From Pantoea sp. AS-PWVM4 (GTDB lineage: Bacteria > Pseudomonadota > Gammaproteobacteria > Enterobacterales > Enterobacteriaceae): 64,000 nucleotides of DNA. The notes below the pieces were generated by a model, which made no database searches, had not been told where the DNA came from, and was given only the letters and a program-made list of their open reading frames with translations. Shown here in pieces: positions 1 through 9,482 of the stretch; positions within the stretch are counted from its first letter, which is position 1; every line of letters starts with the position of its first letter. The position numbers and the translations under genes were made by a program. The stretch spans positions 62,001 through 126,000 of the forward strand of contig NZ_ASZC01000014.1 in NCBI RefSeq assembly GCF_000468095.1, given 5' to 3'.

Positions 1-657
1 TCGCTCAAGCTGCTGCAAGCCGGTTATGGCTACCGCACCTATCAGATGATGCGTGAGTATCAACTGTTCCAGCCGCTGTTCCCGACGTTGACGCGTGGCT
101 TCACCGAACACAGCGACAGCCCGATGGAGCGCATGCTGGCACAGGTGCTGAAAAACACCGATACCCGCCTACAGAATGATATGCGCGTCAATCCGGCGTT
201 CCTGTTTGCCGCGATGTTCTGGTATCCGCAGCTGGAATCTGCCGAACAAATCGCCCAGGAAAGCGGCCTGACCTATTACGATGCCTTTGCTCTGGCGATG
301 AACGAAACGCTGGATGAAGCCTGCCGCGCGCTGGCGATTCCGAAGCGCATCACCACGCTGATTCGTGATATCTGGCAGTTACAACTGCGTATGTCGCGTC
401 GCCACGGCAAACGTGCGTGGAAGCTGATGGAACATCCCAAGTTCCGCGCGGCCTATGACCTGCTGGCGCTGCGTGCCGAAGTGGAAAACAACCCGGAGCT
501 GCAACGTCTGACGCAGTGGTGGGGGGAATTCCAGGCCGCCGCCCCGACGACGCAGAAAAACATGCTGAATACGCTGGGCGACGATCCGGCACCGCGCCGT
601 AAACCACGTCGTCCTCGTCGCCGTCCTGCTGCCCCACGCAGCAACAGCGCGCCATGA
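1..657 (+). CDS. pcnB: Poly(A) polymerase I, C-terminal part (5' end outside window)
   Basis: PcnB adds 3' poly(A) tails to RNA and so promotes decay by the degradosome; it also controls ColE1-type plasmid copy number. The reading frame is open from base 1, so the gene enters from the left and only its last 218 residues are seen. The nucleotidyltransferase head is outside. The visible part matches the RNA-binding C-terminal half ([17 protein letters not shown], then [21 protein letters not shown]). It ends in the very basic Arg/Pro/Lys tail ([15 protein letters not shown]) typical of enterobacterial PcnB. The stop overlaps the folK start as ATGA, so the two are translationally coupled, in the same order as E. 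coli. Confidence 0.96.
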   Translation, partial: SLKLLQAGYGYRTYQMMREYQLFQPLFPTLTRGFTEHSDSPMERMLAQVLKNTDTRLQNDMRVNPAFLFAAMFWYPQLESAEQIAQESGLTYYDAFALAMNETLDEACRALAIPKRITTLIRDIWQLQLRMSRRHGKRAWKLMEHPKFRAAYDLLALRAEVENNPELQRLTQWWGEFQAAAPTTQKNMLNTLGDDPAPRRKPRRPRRRPAAPRSNSAP

Positions 658-1133
658 CCCGCGTCTATCTCGCTTTAGGCAGTAACCTCGCCGACCCGCT
701 GCATCAGGTTGATGCAGCGCTGGCGGCGCTGGATGCACTGCCGCACACCACCCGCGTTGCTACGTCGTCGCTGTACCGCACCCCGCCCTACGGCCCACCG
801 GATCAACCGGATTACCTCAACGCGGTGGTGGCGCTGGAGACAGATTTGCCCGCAGAAACCTTGCTCGACCATACCCAGCGCATTGAGCTGGAACATGGCC
901 GGGTGCGCAAAGCCGAGCGTTGGGGACCCCGCACCCTCGATCTGGATATCCTGCTGTTTGGCGATACGGTGATTAACACGCCGCGCCTGACGGTGCCGCA
1001 TTATGACATGCACAACCGCGCGTTTATGCTGCTGCCGCTGCTGGAGATCGCCCCTCAGTTGACGTTACCCGATGGCACCCCACTCGCTCCTGTGCTGGCA
1101 GCGCTCGACCAAAGCGCGATTCGTTTCTGGTAA
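654..1133 (+). CDS. folK: 2-amino-4-hydroxy-6-hydroxymethyldihydropteridine pyrophosphokinase
   Basis: FolK transfers pyrophosphate from ATP to 6-hydroxymethyl-7,8-dihydropterin, the step before dihydropteroate synthase in cytoplasmic folate synthesis. The 159-residue product has the usual HPPK length. It starts with [12 protein letters not shown] and carries the family signature [15 protein letters not shown] near residues 89-103; Asp96 and Asp98 are the expected Mg ligands. The ATG overlaps the pcnB stop by 4 bp, so it is probably coexpressed with pcnB. In E. coli a fimbrial operon lies between folK and panB; here panB follows after only 75 bp. Confidence 0.97.
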   Translation: MTRVYLALGSNLADPLHQVDAALAALDALPHTTRVATSSLYRTPPYGPPDQPDYLNAVVALETDLPAETLLDHTQRIELEHGRVRKAERWGPRTLDLDILLFGDTVINTPRLTVPHYDMHNRAFMLLPLLEIAPQLTLPDGTPLAPVLAALDQSAIRFW

Positions 1134-1208
1134 AATCGCACGCCAGTCATATCACCTGCACCGCCAATCCTTTACACTGCGCCCATCAGAAAATACTGAG
1201 AGAGTGCG

Positions 1209-2003
1209 ATGAAACCCACAACCATCTCCCATTTGCGCCAGTGGAAAGCCAGTGGCCGCAAATTTGCCACGCTGACGGCCTATGACTTCAGTTTTGCCCG
1301 CCTGTTTGCCGACGAAGGTATTCAGGTGCTGCTGATTGGTGATTCGCTCGGCATGACGGTACAGGGCCATGAATCGACCCTGCCGGTGACGGTCGCCGAT
1401 ATCGCTTATCATACCGCCGCAGTGCGTCGTGGTGCGCCACAGGCGCTGGTGATGGCTGACCTGCCGTTTATGAGTTATGCCACGCCCGCACAGACCTTTG
1501 ACAACGCGGCACAGTTGATGCGTGCCGGGGCCAACATGGTCAAACTGGAAGGCGGTGCCTGGCTGGCAGAAACCGTGCAGATGCTGACCGAGCGCGCGGT
1601 GCCGGTATGTGGTCATCTTGGCTTAACGCCGCAGTCGGTGAACATCTTCGGCGGTTATAAAGTTCAGGGCCGCGACGAAGCGGGTGCAGAACGTCTGCTG
1701 GCAGATGCGCTGGCGCTGGAAGCGGCTGGTGCGCAGTTACTGGTGCTGGAGTGCGTGCCGGTGGCGCTGGCAGAACGCGTCACCAAAGCGCTGGCGATTC
1801 CGGTCATCGGTATCGGCGCAGGCAATGTCACCGATGGACAAATTCTGGTGATGCACGATGCCTTTGGCATTACCGGCGGCCATATCCCGAAGTTTGCCAA
1901 AAATTTCCTCGCGGAAACCGGCGACATTCGCGCGGCGATTCGCCACTATATTGCCGAAGTTGAGGCGGGCAGCTATCCGGCCGCCGAACACAGTTTCCAG
2001 TAA
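1209..2003 (+). CDS. panB: 3-methyl-2-oxobutanoate hydroxymethyltransferase
   Basis: PanB makes ketopantoate from 2-oxoisovalerate and 5,10-methylenetetrahydrofolate, the first committed step of pantothenate synthesis. At 264 residues it has the E. coli length. Recognisable segments are [14 protein letters not shown] (Asp45, a metal ligand), MVKLEGG near 110-116, and [12 protein letters not shown]. It is the first gene of panB-panC-panD, with 15 bp to panC. The reading frame opens with [13 protein letters not shown], the same start as E. coli. Confidence 0.97.
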   Translation: MKPTTISHLRQWKASGRKFATLTAYDFSFARLFADEGIQVLLIGDSLGMTVQGHESTLPVTVADIAYHTAAVRRGAPQALVMADLPFMSYATPAQTFDNAAQLMRAGANMVKLEGGAWLAETVQMLTERAVPVCGHLGLTPQSVNIFGGYKVQGRDEAGAERLLADALALEAAGAQLLVLECVPVALAERVTKALAIPVIGIGAGNVTDGQILVMHDAFGITGGHIPKFAKNFLAETGDIRAAIRHYIAEVEAGSYPAAEHSFQ

Positions 2004-2018
2004 ATCAGGAGATGTGCA

Positions 2019-2873
2019 GTGCTGATCATTGAAACACTGCCGATGCTGCGTCGCGAGATTCGTCGCTGGCGGCAGGAAGGCAAACGTATCGCGCTGGTGC
2101 CTACCATGGGCAACCTGCACGACGGACACTTAACGCTGGTCGATGCTGCGCGTGAGCGCGCCGATATCGTGGTGGTGTCGATTTTTGTGAATCCGATGCA
2201 ATTCGATCGTCCCGACGATTTAGCGCGCTATCCGCGTACTTTGCAGGACGACTGCGAAAAACTGAATCGCCACAGCGTGGACCTGGTATTCGCTCCTGCA
2301 CCGGCTGATGTCTATCCCAAAGGCCTGGACACCCAAACCTTTGTTGAAGTGCCGGGACTGTCATCGCTGCTGGAAGGCGCCAGCCGTCCGGGCCACTTCC
2401 GTGGCGTCTCTACCATCGTCAGCAAGCTGTTCAACCTGGTGCAACCCAATATCGCCTGTTTCGGTGAAAAGGATTTTCAGCAATTGGCTATCATCCGCAA
2501 AATGGTGGCGGATATGGGCTTCGACATCGAGATTGTCGGTGTGCCAACGGTACGTGCCAAAGATGGCCTGGCGCTCAGTTCGCGCAATGGTTATCTCACC
2601 GCCGATGAGCGTAAACTGGCACCCGGTTTAAGCCAGGTGATGAACGCTATGGCCGAGCGTCTCAGCAATGGCGAGCGCCATGTCGAAGAGATTATCGAGA
2701 CTGCCGAACAGGCGCTGCGTGAGAAAGGTTTCCGCCCGGATGGTCTGGCGATTTGCGATGCCGAAACGCTCCAGCCGCTGACCGTCGATAGCCAACGAGC
2801 CGTGATTCTGATGGCTGCCTGGCTGGGCAACGCCCGTCTGATTGATAATCAGCAAGTGGATCTGACCCAGTAA
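2019..2873 (+). CDS. panC: Pantothenate synthetase (pantoate--beta-alanine ligase)
   Basis: PanC condenses pantoate with beta-alanine using ATP, through a pantoyl-adenylate, to give pantothenate. The 284-residue product shows the nucleotidyltransferase motif HDGH inside [17 protein letters not shown], the [15 protein letters not shown] segment, and the SSRNGYL loop that takes the place of KMSKS. The start chosen is GTG at 2019, because the protein then opens as (M)[13 protein letters not shown], colinear with E. coli PanC, and an AGGAGA ribosome site lies 5 bp upstream. It lies between panB and panD in a compact operon. Confidence 0.97.
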   Translation: MLIIETLPMLRREIRRWRQEGKRIALVPTMGNLHDGHLTLVDAARERADIVVVSIFVNPMQFDRPDDLARYPRTLQDDCEKLNRHSVDLVFAPAPADVYPKGLDTQTFVEVPGLSSLLEGASRPGHFRGVSTIVSKLFNLVQPNIACFGEKDFQQLAIIRKMVADMGFDIEIVGVPTVRAKDGLALSSRNGYLTADERKLAPGLSQVMNAMAERLSNGERHVEEIIETAEQALREKGFRPDGLAICDAETLQPLTVDSQRAVILMAAWLGNARLIDNQQVDLTQ

Positions 2874-2901
2874 GGGATCATTTTTATAAGGTTATACCGC
2901 T

Positions 2902-3282
2902 ATGATTCGTACCGTATTACAGGGCAAGCTGCATCGCGTCAAAGTGACCCAGGCAGACTTGAATTACGAAGGTTCCTGCGCCATTGACCAGGACTTTCTG
3001 GATGCCTCTGGCATTCTGCAATATGAAGCCATCGACATCTACAACGTCACCAACGGCCAGCGTTTTTCCACCTACGCCATTGCCGCTGAGCGTGGTTCAA
3101 AGATTATCTCCGTCAACGGTGCTGCCGCACGCTGCGCCTGTGAAGGCGACATCATGATCATCTGTTCTTATGTGCAGGTGGAGGATGAAGTTGCCCGTAG
3201 CTGGCAGCCCAAAGTAGCCTATTTTGAGGGCGATAACGAGATGAAGCGCATCGCAAAAGCGCTGCCGGTGCAGGTCGCCTGA
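2902..3282 (+). CDS. panD: Aspartate 1-decarboxylase precursor
   Basis: PanD makes beta-alanine from L-aspartate and supplies PanC. It is a pyruvoyl enzyme made as a proenzyme that cleaves itself before a serine. The 126-residue sequence has that site at Gly24-Ser25 in NYEGSCAID. The conserved [14 protein letters not shown] block follows. It sits 28 bp after panC with a good ribosome site (AAGGTT). In E. coli panD and panC are separated by another gene; here all three pan genes are contiguous. A palindromic repeat follows at 3290. Confidence 0.97.
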   Translation: MIRTVLQGKLHRVKVTQADLNYEGSCAIDQDFLDASGILQYEAIDIYNVTNGQRFSTYAIAAERGSKIISVNGAAARCACEGDIMIICSYVQVEDEVARSWQPKVAYFEGDNEMKRIAKALPVQVA

Positions 3283-3289
3283 TAGCATT

Positions 3290-3361
3290 GTAGCGGCGCG
3301 ATTTATCGTGCGATTCCGCGCGGGCTGCCGGAAAAAATCGCGCGATAAATCGCGCCGCTAC
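3290..3361. repeat. Palindromic intergenic repeat, copy 1
   Basis: This 72 bp inverted repeat has arms GTAGCGGCGCGATTTATCG and its reverse complement around a short variable centre. It fills the gap between convergent panD and yadH. Near-identical copies lie at 23117, 26536 and 45905. The structure resembles REP/BIME-type extragenic palindromes; that class assignment is inference. Confidence 0.85.
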
Positions 3362-3375
3362 GTCACAGTTCTGCC

Positions 3376-4146
3376 TTAGCTTCGCAGTCCCCGCCCACGC
3401 TGTATCAATACATACACCAGCGCGTAAAACACCACGATAAACGCCACCAGCACTGACAGGGTCAGCTCCAGCGGTACATCATGGATGCCAAGGAAACCGT
3501 AGCGGAAGCCACTGATCATATACACGATCGGATTCAGCTTAGACACCGCCTGCCAGAATGGCGGCAGCAGCGCCAGCGAATAGAACACCCCACCAAGATA
3601 GGTCAACGGCGTCAACACGAAGGTCGGAATCAGGCTGATATCGTCAAAGGTGCGGGCAAATACCGCGTTCAGCAAACCGGCCAGCGAGAACAGAATCGCC
3701 GTCAGCAGCAGCGTAACCGCCACCATCGTCCACGAATAGACCTGGAAAGGCACGAAGAACAACGATATCGCTGTCACCAGGATCCCGACACAGACACCAC
3801 GCGCCACGCCACCACCGACATACCCGGCGATGATAATGTGCGTCGGCACCGGTGCCACCAGCAATTCTTCAATGTTGCGCTGAAACTTGGCGCTGAAAAA
3901 CGAGGAGGCCACGTTAGCGTAGGCGTTGGTGATTACCGCCATCATGATCAGACCCGGCACGATAAATTGCATGTAACTAAAACCATGCATATCACCGATG
4001 CGCGATCCAATCAGGTTGCCGAAGATGATGAAATACAGCGTCATGGTGATCACCGGTGGCACCAGCGTCTGAATCCAGATGCGGGCAAAACGGTTGATCT
4101 CTTTGGTCCAGATGCTCTTGAGCGCCACCCAATATAAATGCGTCAT
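3376..4146 (-). CDS. yadH: ABC-2 type transporter permease YadH
   Basis: YadH is the inner-membrane permease of a two-gene ABC-2 family export system with YadG; the substrate is not known. The 256-residue protein has about six hydrophobic segments, including LVPPVITMTLYFIIFGNLIG and the family loop SAKFQRNIEELLVAP that contacts the ATPase. Its start overlaps the yadG stop by 4 bp (ATGA), so the two are translationally coupled. It is convergent with panD, and a palindromic repeat lies in the gap. Confidence 0.94.
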   Translation of the reverse strand: MTHLYWVALKSIWTKEINRFARIWIQTLVPPVITMTLYFIIFGNLIGSRIGDMHGFSYMQFIVPGLIMMAVITNAYANVASSFFSAKFQRNIEELLVAPVPTHIIIAGYVGGGVARGVCVGILVTAISLFFVPFQVYSWTMVAVTLLLTAILFSLAGLLNAVFARTFDDISLIPTFVLTPLTYLGGVFYSLALLPPFWQAVSKLNPIVYMISGFRYGFLGIHDVPLELTLSVLVAFIVVFYALVYVLIQRGRGLRS

Positions 4147-5069
4147 GCTTTGGCTCCTGTTTTTCCCTGCACCAGGCTGACAAACAGCTCCTCAAGGCGG
4201 TTAGCTTTGTTTCGCATACTCAATACCTGAACACCCTGAGCGCTGAGCTGACTGAAAACGCTGTTCAGCCCCTGCTCACGCATCACCTCAACTTCCAGCG
4301 TCGAGGTATCGACGAGACGATACTGGAAACCTTCCAACTTCGGCAGTGGACTGCGCGGCGCTAAATCGAGGATAAAGGTTTCGGATTGCAGCTTAGAGAG
4401 CAAACCTTTCATCGAGGTGTTTTCCACCAGCTCACCGCTCTGGATAATGCCGATATTACGGCACAGCATTTCCGCCTCTTCCAGGTAATGGGTGGTCAGA
4501 ATGATGGTGGTGCCCTGCGCATTCAGCTCCTTCAGGAACACCCACATGGAGCGACGCAGTTCGATATCGACACCCGCGGTTGGCTCATCGAGGATCAGCA
4601 GCTTGGGTTCGTGCATCAGCGCGCGGGCAATCATCAGGCGGCGTTTCATCCCACCTGACAACATGCGCGCACGTTCGTTACGCTTGCCCCACAGATCGAG
4701 TTGTTTCAGGTATTTTTCGGCGCGGATATTCGCTTCACGACGTTCCACACCGTAATAACCGGCCTGATTAACCACAATCTGTAATACGGTTTCAAACGGG
4801 TTGAAGTTAAATTCCTGCGGCACCAGTCCCAGCTGGCGCTTGGCATTGACCACATCCTTTTCCAGGTCATAGCCGAACACCCGCACGCTGCCGCCTGATT
4901 TATTCACCAGCGAGCTGATAATGCCGATGGTGGTGGACTTACCGGCACCGTTCGGCCCCAGTAAGGCATAAAAATCACCTGCTTCCACGCTGAGATCGAT
5001 CCCTTTCAGCGCCTGTACGCCGCCGGGATAGGTCTTGGTCAGCCCGGAAAGTTCCAGTGCATAAGTCAT
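4143..5069 (-). CDS. yadG: ABC transporter ATP-binding protein YadG
   Basis: YadG is the ATPase of the YadG-YadH exporter. The 308-residue protein has Walker A GPNGAGKST near 39-47, Q-loop QEFNFNPFE, signature LSGGMKRRLMIARAL, Walker B LLILDEPTAGVD and the switch histidine in TTHYLEEAE. About 80 C-terminal residues follow the ATPase domain, as in E. coli YadG. In E. coli the carbonic anhydrase gene can separates yadG from hpt; here only about 200 bp without a credible gene lies between them. Confidence 0.94.
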   Translation of the reverse strand: MTYALELSGLTKTYPGGVQALKGIDLSVEAGDFYALLGPNGAGKSTTIGIISSLVNKSGGSVRVFGYDLEKDVVNAKRQLGLVPQEFNFNPFETVLQIVVNQAGYYGVERREANIRAEKYLKQLDLWGKRNERARMLSGGMKRRLMIARALMHEPKLLILDEPTAGVDIELRRSMWVFLKELNAQGTTIILTTHYLEEAEMLCRNIGIIQSGELVENTSMKGLLSKLQSETFILDLAPRSPLPKLEGFQYRLVDTSTLEVEVMREQGLNSVFSQLSAQGVQVLSMRNKANRLEELFVSLVQGKTGAKA

Positions 5070-5267
5070 TGCGAATCCATACCTTGTTGTAATCAGAAAT
5101 GAGTGACCAGGTGATAAAAGTCGTGAATTTAAAGGAGTTTAGCAGAGATTATGTTACCACTCAGCGCAGCGCGGGGGAAACGCGTGCAGCGCCACCCGTC
5201 AGCCACTGGCCGACGGGCTGCGCATCTTATCGCAGGCGGGAAAGGTTAGCCTTGGAAGATTGTGCGG

Positions 5268-5804
5268 TTACTCGTCGAGCAGCACCACTTTGCCGATGTA
5301 CGGCAGATGACGATAGCGCTGGGCGTAGTCGATACCAAAACCCACCACAAATTCGTCCGGGATGGCGAAGCCAACATATTCAACGGTGACATCCACTTCA
5401 CGACGTTCCGGCTTGTCCAGCAGGGTACAGATCGCCAGCGAGTGCGGCTCACGCAGACGCAGGATCTCGCGCACTTTGCTCAGGGTGTTGCCGGAATCGA
5501 TGATGTCTTCGACGATCAGCACGTCTTTACCGCGAATATCTTCATCGAGATCTTTCAGGATCTTCACATCACGGGTACTGGACATGCCGCTGCCGTAGCT
5601 GGAGGCGGTCATAAAGTCGACTTCGTGCGGCACCTCAATGGTGCGGCACAGATCGGCCATAAACATAAAGGAACCGCGTAACAGCCCGACCAGCACCATT
5701 TCACGGCCGCTGTTACGGTAATGGTCGCTAATCTGTTTGCCCAGCTCGGCAATACGGGTTGCGATCTCCTGCTCAGAGATCATCACGTCGACGGTGTGTT
5801 TCAT
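5268..5804 (-). CDS. hpt: Hypoxanthine phosphoribosyltransferase
   Basis: Hpt salvages hypoxanthine, and guanine less well, by transfer of phosphoribose from PRPP to give IMP. The 178-residue product is as long as E. coli Hpt. The PRPP-binding motif [13 protein letters not shown] spans about residues 95-107, with Glu99 and Asp100 as the acidic pair. The frame stays open upstream to 5882, but the start at 5804 gives MKHTVDVMI, colinear with E. coli. It is divergent from the PLP enzyme at 5960. Confidence 0.96.
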   Translation of the reverse strand: MKHTVDVMISEQEIATRIAELGKQISDHYRNSGREMVLVGLLRGSFMFMADLCRTIEVPHEVDFMTASSYGSGMSSTRDVKILKDLDEDIRGKDVLIVEDIIDSGNTLSKVREILRLREPHSLAICTLLDKPERREVDVTVEYVGFAIPDEFVVGFGIDYAQRYRHLPYIGKVVLLDE

Positions 5805-5959
5805 TGCATTCAGCCCGGTTAGGTGTCTTAAGAAAGCCACGCAGTCTATCATAGTCCAATTAAGCGCTGACGCCGCGCACACAACGCAAACGTTACCGTG
5901 GCGAAAAATATTGCTCTGACGTTAACTGTATAAAAAGCACCCAGCCAACCGGAGACGTT

Positions 5960-7240
5960 ATGACCTCTTCATCCAGCAAAAAATCGCCGCCTGATACCTC
6001 TTCGCTCCATCCCGAAACACAAATGCTGAATTACGGTTACGATCCACGCCTGTCGGAAGGGGCAGTTAAGCCGCCGGTATTCCTCACCTCTACCTTTGTG
6101 TTTAACAGCGCCGAAGAAGGGAAGGATTTTTTTGATTTCGTCGCCGGTCGCCGGGAACCGCCCGAGGGCCAAAGCGGCGGCCTGGTCTATTCACGCTTTA
6201 ATCATCCCAATAGCGAAATTGTTGAAGATCGGCTGGCAATTTACGAAGGGGCAGAACGCGCCGCCCTGTTCTCTTCCGGCATGGCGGCGATTGCCACCAC
6301 CTTGCTAACCTTTGCCCGGCCAGGTGAGGTGATTTTGCATTCACAGCCGCTGTACGGCGGCACCGAAACCCTGCTCAGCAAGACGCTACATAATCTCGAA
6401 ATTAAAGCCGTTGGTTTCAGCGATGGCACCGATGAAGAGAAAGTCCACGAAGCCGCTAAACTGGCCTGGCAACGTGGACGCGTGGCGTTGATTTTGATTG
6501 AAACCCCCGCCAACCCCACCAACAGTCTGGTGGATATTGAATTGATGGTGGAAGTCGCCGAGGTGATTGCTCAGCACCAGGGTTCCCGTCCGATTATTGC
6601 CTGTGATAACACCCTGCTCGGCCCGATTTTTCAGCGCCCGCTGGAACAGGGTGCTGACCTGTCGCTCTATTCCCTGACCAAATATGTCGGCGGCCACTCT
6701 GACCTGATTGCCGGTGCGGTACTGGGTAGAAAAGCGTTGATTGAGCAGGTACGGTCGCTGCGCAGCGCCATTGGTACCCAGCTTGATCCTCACTCCAGTT
6801 GGATGATTGGCCGTTCGCTGGAAACATTGTCGTTGCGGATGGAGAAAGCCGCGCACAACGCAGCGTTAGTGGCGGCGTTTCTGCGCGATCAACCGCAGGT
6901 GGAGAAGTTGTACTGGCTCCCCTTCCTCGATAAAAACAGCAGCGCCGGGGAAACCTATCGTCGTCAGTGCTTTGGCGCAGGTTCCACCTTCTCTTTTGAT
7001 ATTCGCGGCGGTCAGCCTGCCGCTTTCCGTTTCCTCAACGCCCTGAAGTTGTTCAAACTGGCGGTGAGCCTCGGCGGCACCGAATCACTCGCCAGCCATC
7101 CGGCCAGCACCACCCATTCCGGTGTCGCCGCCGAAGTACGTCAGCGTATTGGTATCACTGACGCCACCGTGCGATTATCCATCGGCATCGAACATGCCGA
7201 TGATTTAATTGAAGATATCCGGCAGGCGTTAGCCAGTTAA
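5960..7240 (+). CDS. Cys/Met-metabolism PLP-dependent enzyme (cystathionine gamma-synthase family)
   Basis: This 426-residue protein belongs to the trans-sulfuration PLP family (cystathionine synthases and lyases, methionine gamma-lyase, O-acylhomoserine sulfhydrylases). The likely Schiff-base lysine is Lys241 in [12 protein letters not shown]. Other landmarks are Tyr78-Ser-Arg, SSGMAAI near 105-111, Asp216 in ACDNTLLGP, and the C-terminal [15 protein letters not shown] block. The exact reaction cannot be read from sequence. It is not plain MetB or MetC, because a 15-20 residue insertion ([14 protein letters not shown]) precedes the active-site Tyr. GGAG lies 5 bp before the ATG. It occupies the position of gcd in E. 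coli, and its stop overlaps the cueO stop. Confidence 0.85.
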   Translation: MTSSSSKKSPPDTSSLHPETQMLNYGYDPRLSEGAVKPPVFLTSTFVFNSAEEGKDFFDFVAGRREPPEGQSGGLVYSRFNHPNSEIVEDRLAIYEGAERAALFSSGMAAIATTLLTFARPGEVILHSQPLYGGTETLLSKTLHNLEIKAVGFSDGTDEEKVHEAAKLAWQRGRVALILIETPANPTNSLVDIELMVEVAEVIAQHQGSRPIIACDNTLLGPIFQRPLEQGADLSLYSLTKYVGGHSDLIAGAVLGRKALIEQVRSLRSAIGTQLDPHSSWMIGRSLETLSLRMEKAAHNAALVAAFLRDQPQVEKLYWLPFLDKNSSAGETYRRQCFGAGSTFSFDIRGGQPAAFRFLNALKLFKLAVSLGGTESLASHPASTTHSGVAAEVRQRIGITDATVRLSIGIEHADDLIEDIRQALAS

Positions 7241-8850
7241 GTCACGGTAAAGCCCAGCATCATGCCGGTGTCTTCATGTTCCAGCAGGTGACAGTGCGCC
7301 ATGTAGGCATGTTCAGCGCTGGCAACATAGTTGAAGCGCACCAACACCTCACTGCGCCAGCCATCGACGCTGACCATATCTTTCCAGCCCTGGCGGTGTG
7401 GAGCCGGCGGCTTGCCATTTTCTGACAGAATACGGAACTGGGTGCCGTGGATATGGAACGGGTGCAGCATGCTGTCGCCTTCGCCGGAGATGGTCCATTT
7501 CTCCATGCTGCCAAGTTTCGCACCGAACATCGGCTTCGCCATATCAAAAGCAACGCCATTGATTTTGTTCCCATTATGAAAATCGTAACCCGGCGCAGCC
7601 TTAGCATGACCGCTGTGATCCATCGCCATGTTGCCGTGATCCATCTGCATGCCGCCCATGTCCATCTTCATGTCCATCGGCTTTTTGTCGGCTGGCATGG
7701 CCATGCCGTGATGATTACCCATCGCTTTTGCCCCGTAGCGATCCATCAACGCCTGCATCCCCTGGCTGTCGAGCTGCGGGTCCATCATCAGTTGCAACCA
7801 ACGGGTTTGCAGCCCCTCAGTCGCGGGTACTGGCGGCAGATCCACCAGCTTATCCGGCAACGCGCCGCTCGCCATGACACGCAGCGGCAGGATGTTCACC
7901 AACGGCAGCGGCTGATCGAACGGGGCCAGCATCATACCCATCTGTGTCACTGGCAGCGTAACCATATCAAAGGCGTTACCGTCGGAAGTATCGACTATCA
8001 CTTCAAAACGTTCGCCTGGCAGTAGCGGCAGGCTCTCCACCTTCACCGGTTCCGCCAGCAAACCACCGTCGCTGCCAATCACATATAACGGACGTTTATC
8101 GCTGGTGGCGATATGCAGTGAACGGGCGTTACATCCATTCAGCAGACGCAGGCGCAACCAGCCGCGAGGCACCGCATGTTGTGGATATTGCGCGCCGTTG
8201 GTCAGCATCATATCGCCGAACCAACCCACTGCCGCGCGCATAATATCCAGTTGATAATCGATGCGGCTGCCATCTTTCGTTAGCTGCTTGTCCTGGAAAA
8301 TCAGGGGGACATCGTCAACGCCCCACTGGATGGGCAGGCGCAATTTGCCGGATGCATCATCCTGAAGCAGCACCAGTCCAGCCAGCCCCTGAGCGACCTG
8401 ATGGCCGGTTTTGCCATGCTGGTGGGGATGAAACCAGCAGGTCGCTGCGGGTTGATCCGGGGTAAAACTCACCTGCCGGGTTGCTCCGGGCGCGATGACC
8501 GCCTGTGGCCCCCCATCCACCGCACCGGGTACTTCCAGCCCGTGCCAGTGGACGGTCGTCGCTTCCGGCAGACGGTTATGGATATTGACATTCACCGGTT
8601 TACCGCGCTGCAAGGCAATGGCGGGGCCGAGCAGGCTACCATTGTAGCCCCAGGTTGGCACCGCTTTGCCGTTCCACTGGCTGGTGCCTGCCTGAGCGAT
8701 AAGGTTATAGGTGCCGTGCGCATCCGCTTCCAGCAGCGCGGGGATCGGCAATAAAGGGCGCGTGGCAGCCATCAATGAGCGGCTCCACAGGGGCAGGGCA
8801 CCTGCCGCGCTGAGAGCAGCAGTCAGCTTCAGAAAATGACGACGTTGCAT
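7237..8850 (-). CDS. cueO: Multicopper oxidase CueO (cuprous oxidase)
   Basis: CueO oxidises Cu(I) to Cu(II) in the periplasm and protects against copper. The start at 8850 gives [20 protein letters not shown], a twin-arginine signal peptide, with AAGGA 7 bp upstream; upstream in-frame starts lack that spacing. The protein is 537 residues. Copper ligands are seen in [22 protein letters not shown] and the C-terminal [13 protein letters not shown] (type 1 Cys and Met). A Met/His-rich segment ([20 protein letters not shown]) before the last ligand block is the CueO Cu(I)-binding insert. A CueR-type promoter precedes it. Confidence 0.96.
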   Translation of the reverse strand: MQRRHFLKLTAALSAAGALPLWSRSLMAATRPLLPIPALLEADAHGTYNLIAQAGTSQWNGKAVPTWGYNGSLLGPAIALQRGKPVNVNIHNRLPEATTVHWHGLEVPGAVDGGPQAVIAPGATRQVSFTPDQPAATCWFHPHQHGKTGHQVAQGLAGLVLLQDDASGKLRLPIQWGVDDVPLIFQDKQLTKDGSRIDYQLDIMRAAVGWFGDMMLTNGAQYPQHAVPRGWLRLRLLNGCNARSLHIATSDKRPLYVIGSDGGLLAEPVKVESLPLLPGERFEVIVDTSDGNAFDMVTLPVTQMGMMLAPFDQPLPLVNILPLRVMASGALPDKLVDLPPVPATEGLQTRWLQLMMDPQLDSQGMQALMDRYGAKAMGNHHGMAMPADKKPMDMKMDMGGMQMDHGNMAMDHSGHAKAAPGYDFHNGNKINGVAFDMAKPMFGAKLGSMEKWTISGEGDSMLHPFHIHGTQFRILSENGKPPAPHRQGWKDMVSVDGWRSEVLVRFNYVASAEHAYMAHCHLLEHEDTGMMLGFTVT

Positions 8851-8879
8851 ATTCATATCCTTATTGTGCATAAGGCCTC

Positions 8880-8910
8880 AGCGTAAACCTTGCCCCTGCG
8901 GGAGGGTCAA
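8880..8910 (-). promoter_or_regulatory. CueR-type promoter of cueO
   Basis: On the minus strand TTGACC (8905-8910) and TACGCT (8880-8885) are separated by exactly 19 bp. The spacer holds an imperfect dyad (ACCCTCCC...GGGCAAGGT). A 19-bp spacer over a dyad is the hallmark of MerR-family activated promoters, and the sequence resembles the E. coli cueO and copA CueR sites. It lies about 30 bp upstream of cueO. Confidence 0.75.
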
Positions 8911-9025
8911 GCCCTGCTGTATAATGCAGCGAAAAAATTGCGATGTGCGGCACGACGGCAAATTTATCGGAATCCTGCCAGTATCTGTGCTAACGTCAGT
9001 TTATTGTCCCTTGTTGAGAATGATT

Positions 9026-9373
9026 ATGACGAAAAGCATCAAGATCCTGCTGCTGGCGGGACTCCTTGGCTTCTCCTCCACCAGCTTTGCCCTGAGCGAA
9101 TCCGAAGCGGAAGATCTGGCTGATCTCACCGCAGTATTTGTTTATCTGAAGAATGATTGCGGCTATCAGGACTTACCCGATGCGCAGATTCGCAAAGCAC
9201 TGGTGTTCTTCGCCCAGCAGAACCGCTGGGATCTGAGCAACTACAGTACCTTCAACATGAAAGCGCTCGGCGAAGACAGCTACAAAGATTTGAGCGGCAT
9301 CGCCATCACCAATGACAAAAAATGTAAGTCACTGGCACGCGACTCGTTAAGCCTGCTCGCCTACGTGAAATAA
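9026..9373 (+). CDS. yacC: YacC family secreted protein of unknown function
   Basis: This 115-residue protein has the length of E. coli YacC and shares its core: SESEAEDLADLTAVFVYLKNDCGYQ, then FFAQQNRWDLSNY and the C-terminal LARDSLSLLAYVK. The first 20 or so residues (MTKSIKILLLAGLLGFSSTSFA) form a signal peptide with an AXA-like site, so it is probably periplasmic. Two cysteines in the mature part could form a disulfide. The second of two close ATGs (9026, not 9020) matches the E. coli length. It lies between cueO and speE as in E. coli. Its role is not known. Confidence 0.9.
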   Translation: MTKSIKILLLAGLLGFSSTSFALSESEAEDLADLTAVFVYLKNDCGYQDLPDAQIRKALVFFAQQNRWDLSNYSTFNMKALGEDSYKDLSGIAITNDKKCKSLARDSLSLLAYVK

Positions 9374-9403
9374 CCCGCCGCCCCGCTCTGCTGCTGAACA
9401 TTT

Positions 9404-9421
9404 GACCGTGCAACCACGGTC
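9404..9421 (+). other. Hairpin upstream of speE
   Basis: GACCGTG and CACGGTC form a perfect 7-bp stem with a CAAC loop between yacC and speE. No T-run follows, so it is not a clear terminator. It may be an RNA hairpin in the speE leader or an operator dyad. Confidence 0.4.
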
Positions 9422-9482
9422 ATAATTCGCTATGATTTGCCGCCCATTTTCATGGCGATGTCATCACAGGAGAGCCTCAATC

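Noticed and set aside
3481-4137. 218-codon plus-strand frame
   Set aside because: It is antisense to the yadH membrane protein and has the low-complexity His/Arg/Gln content of such shadows.
5099-5389. 96-codon plus-strand frame between yadG and hpt
   Set aside because: It runs into the hpt coding region in antisense and does not resemble carbonic anhydrase or any other family.
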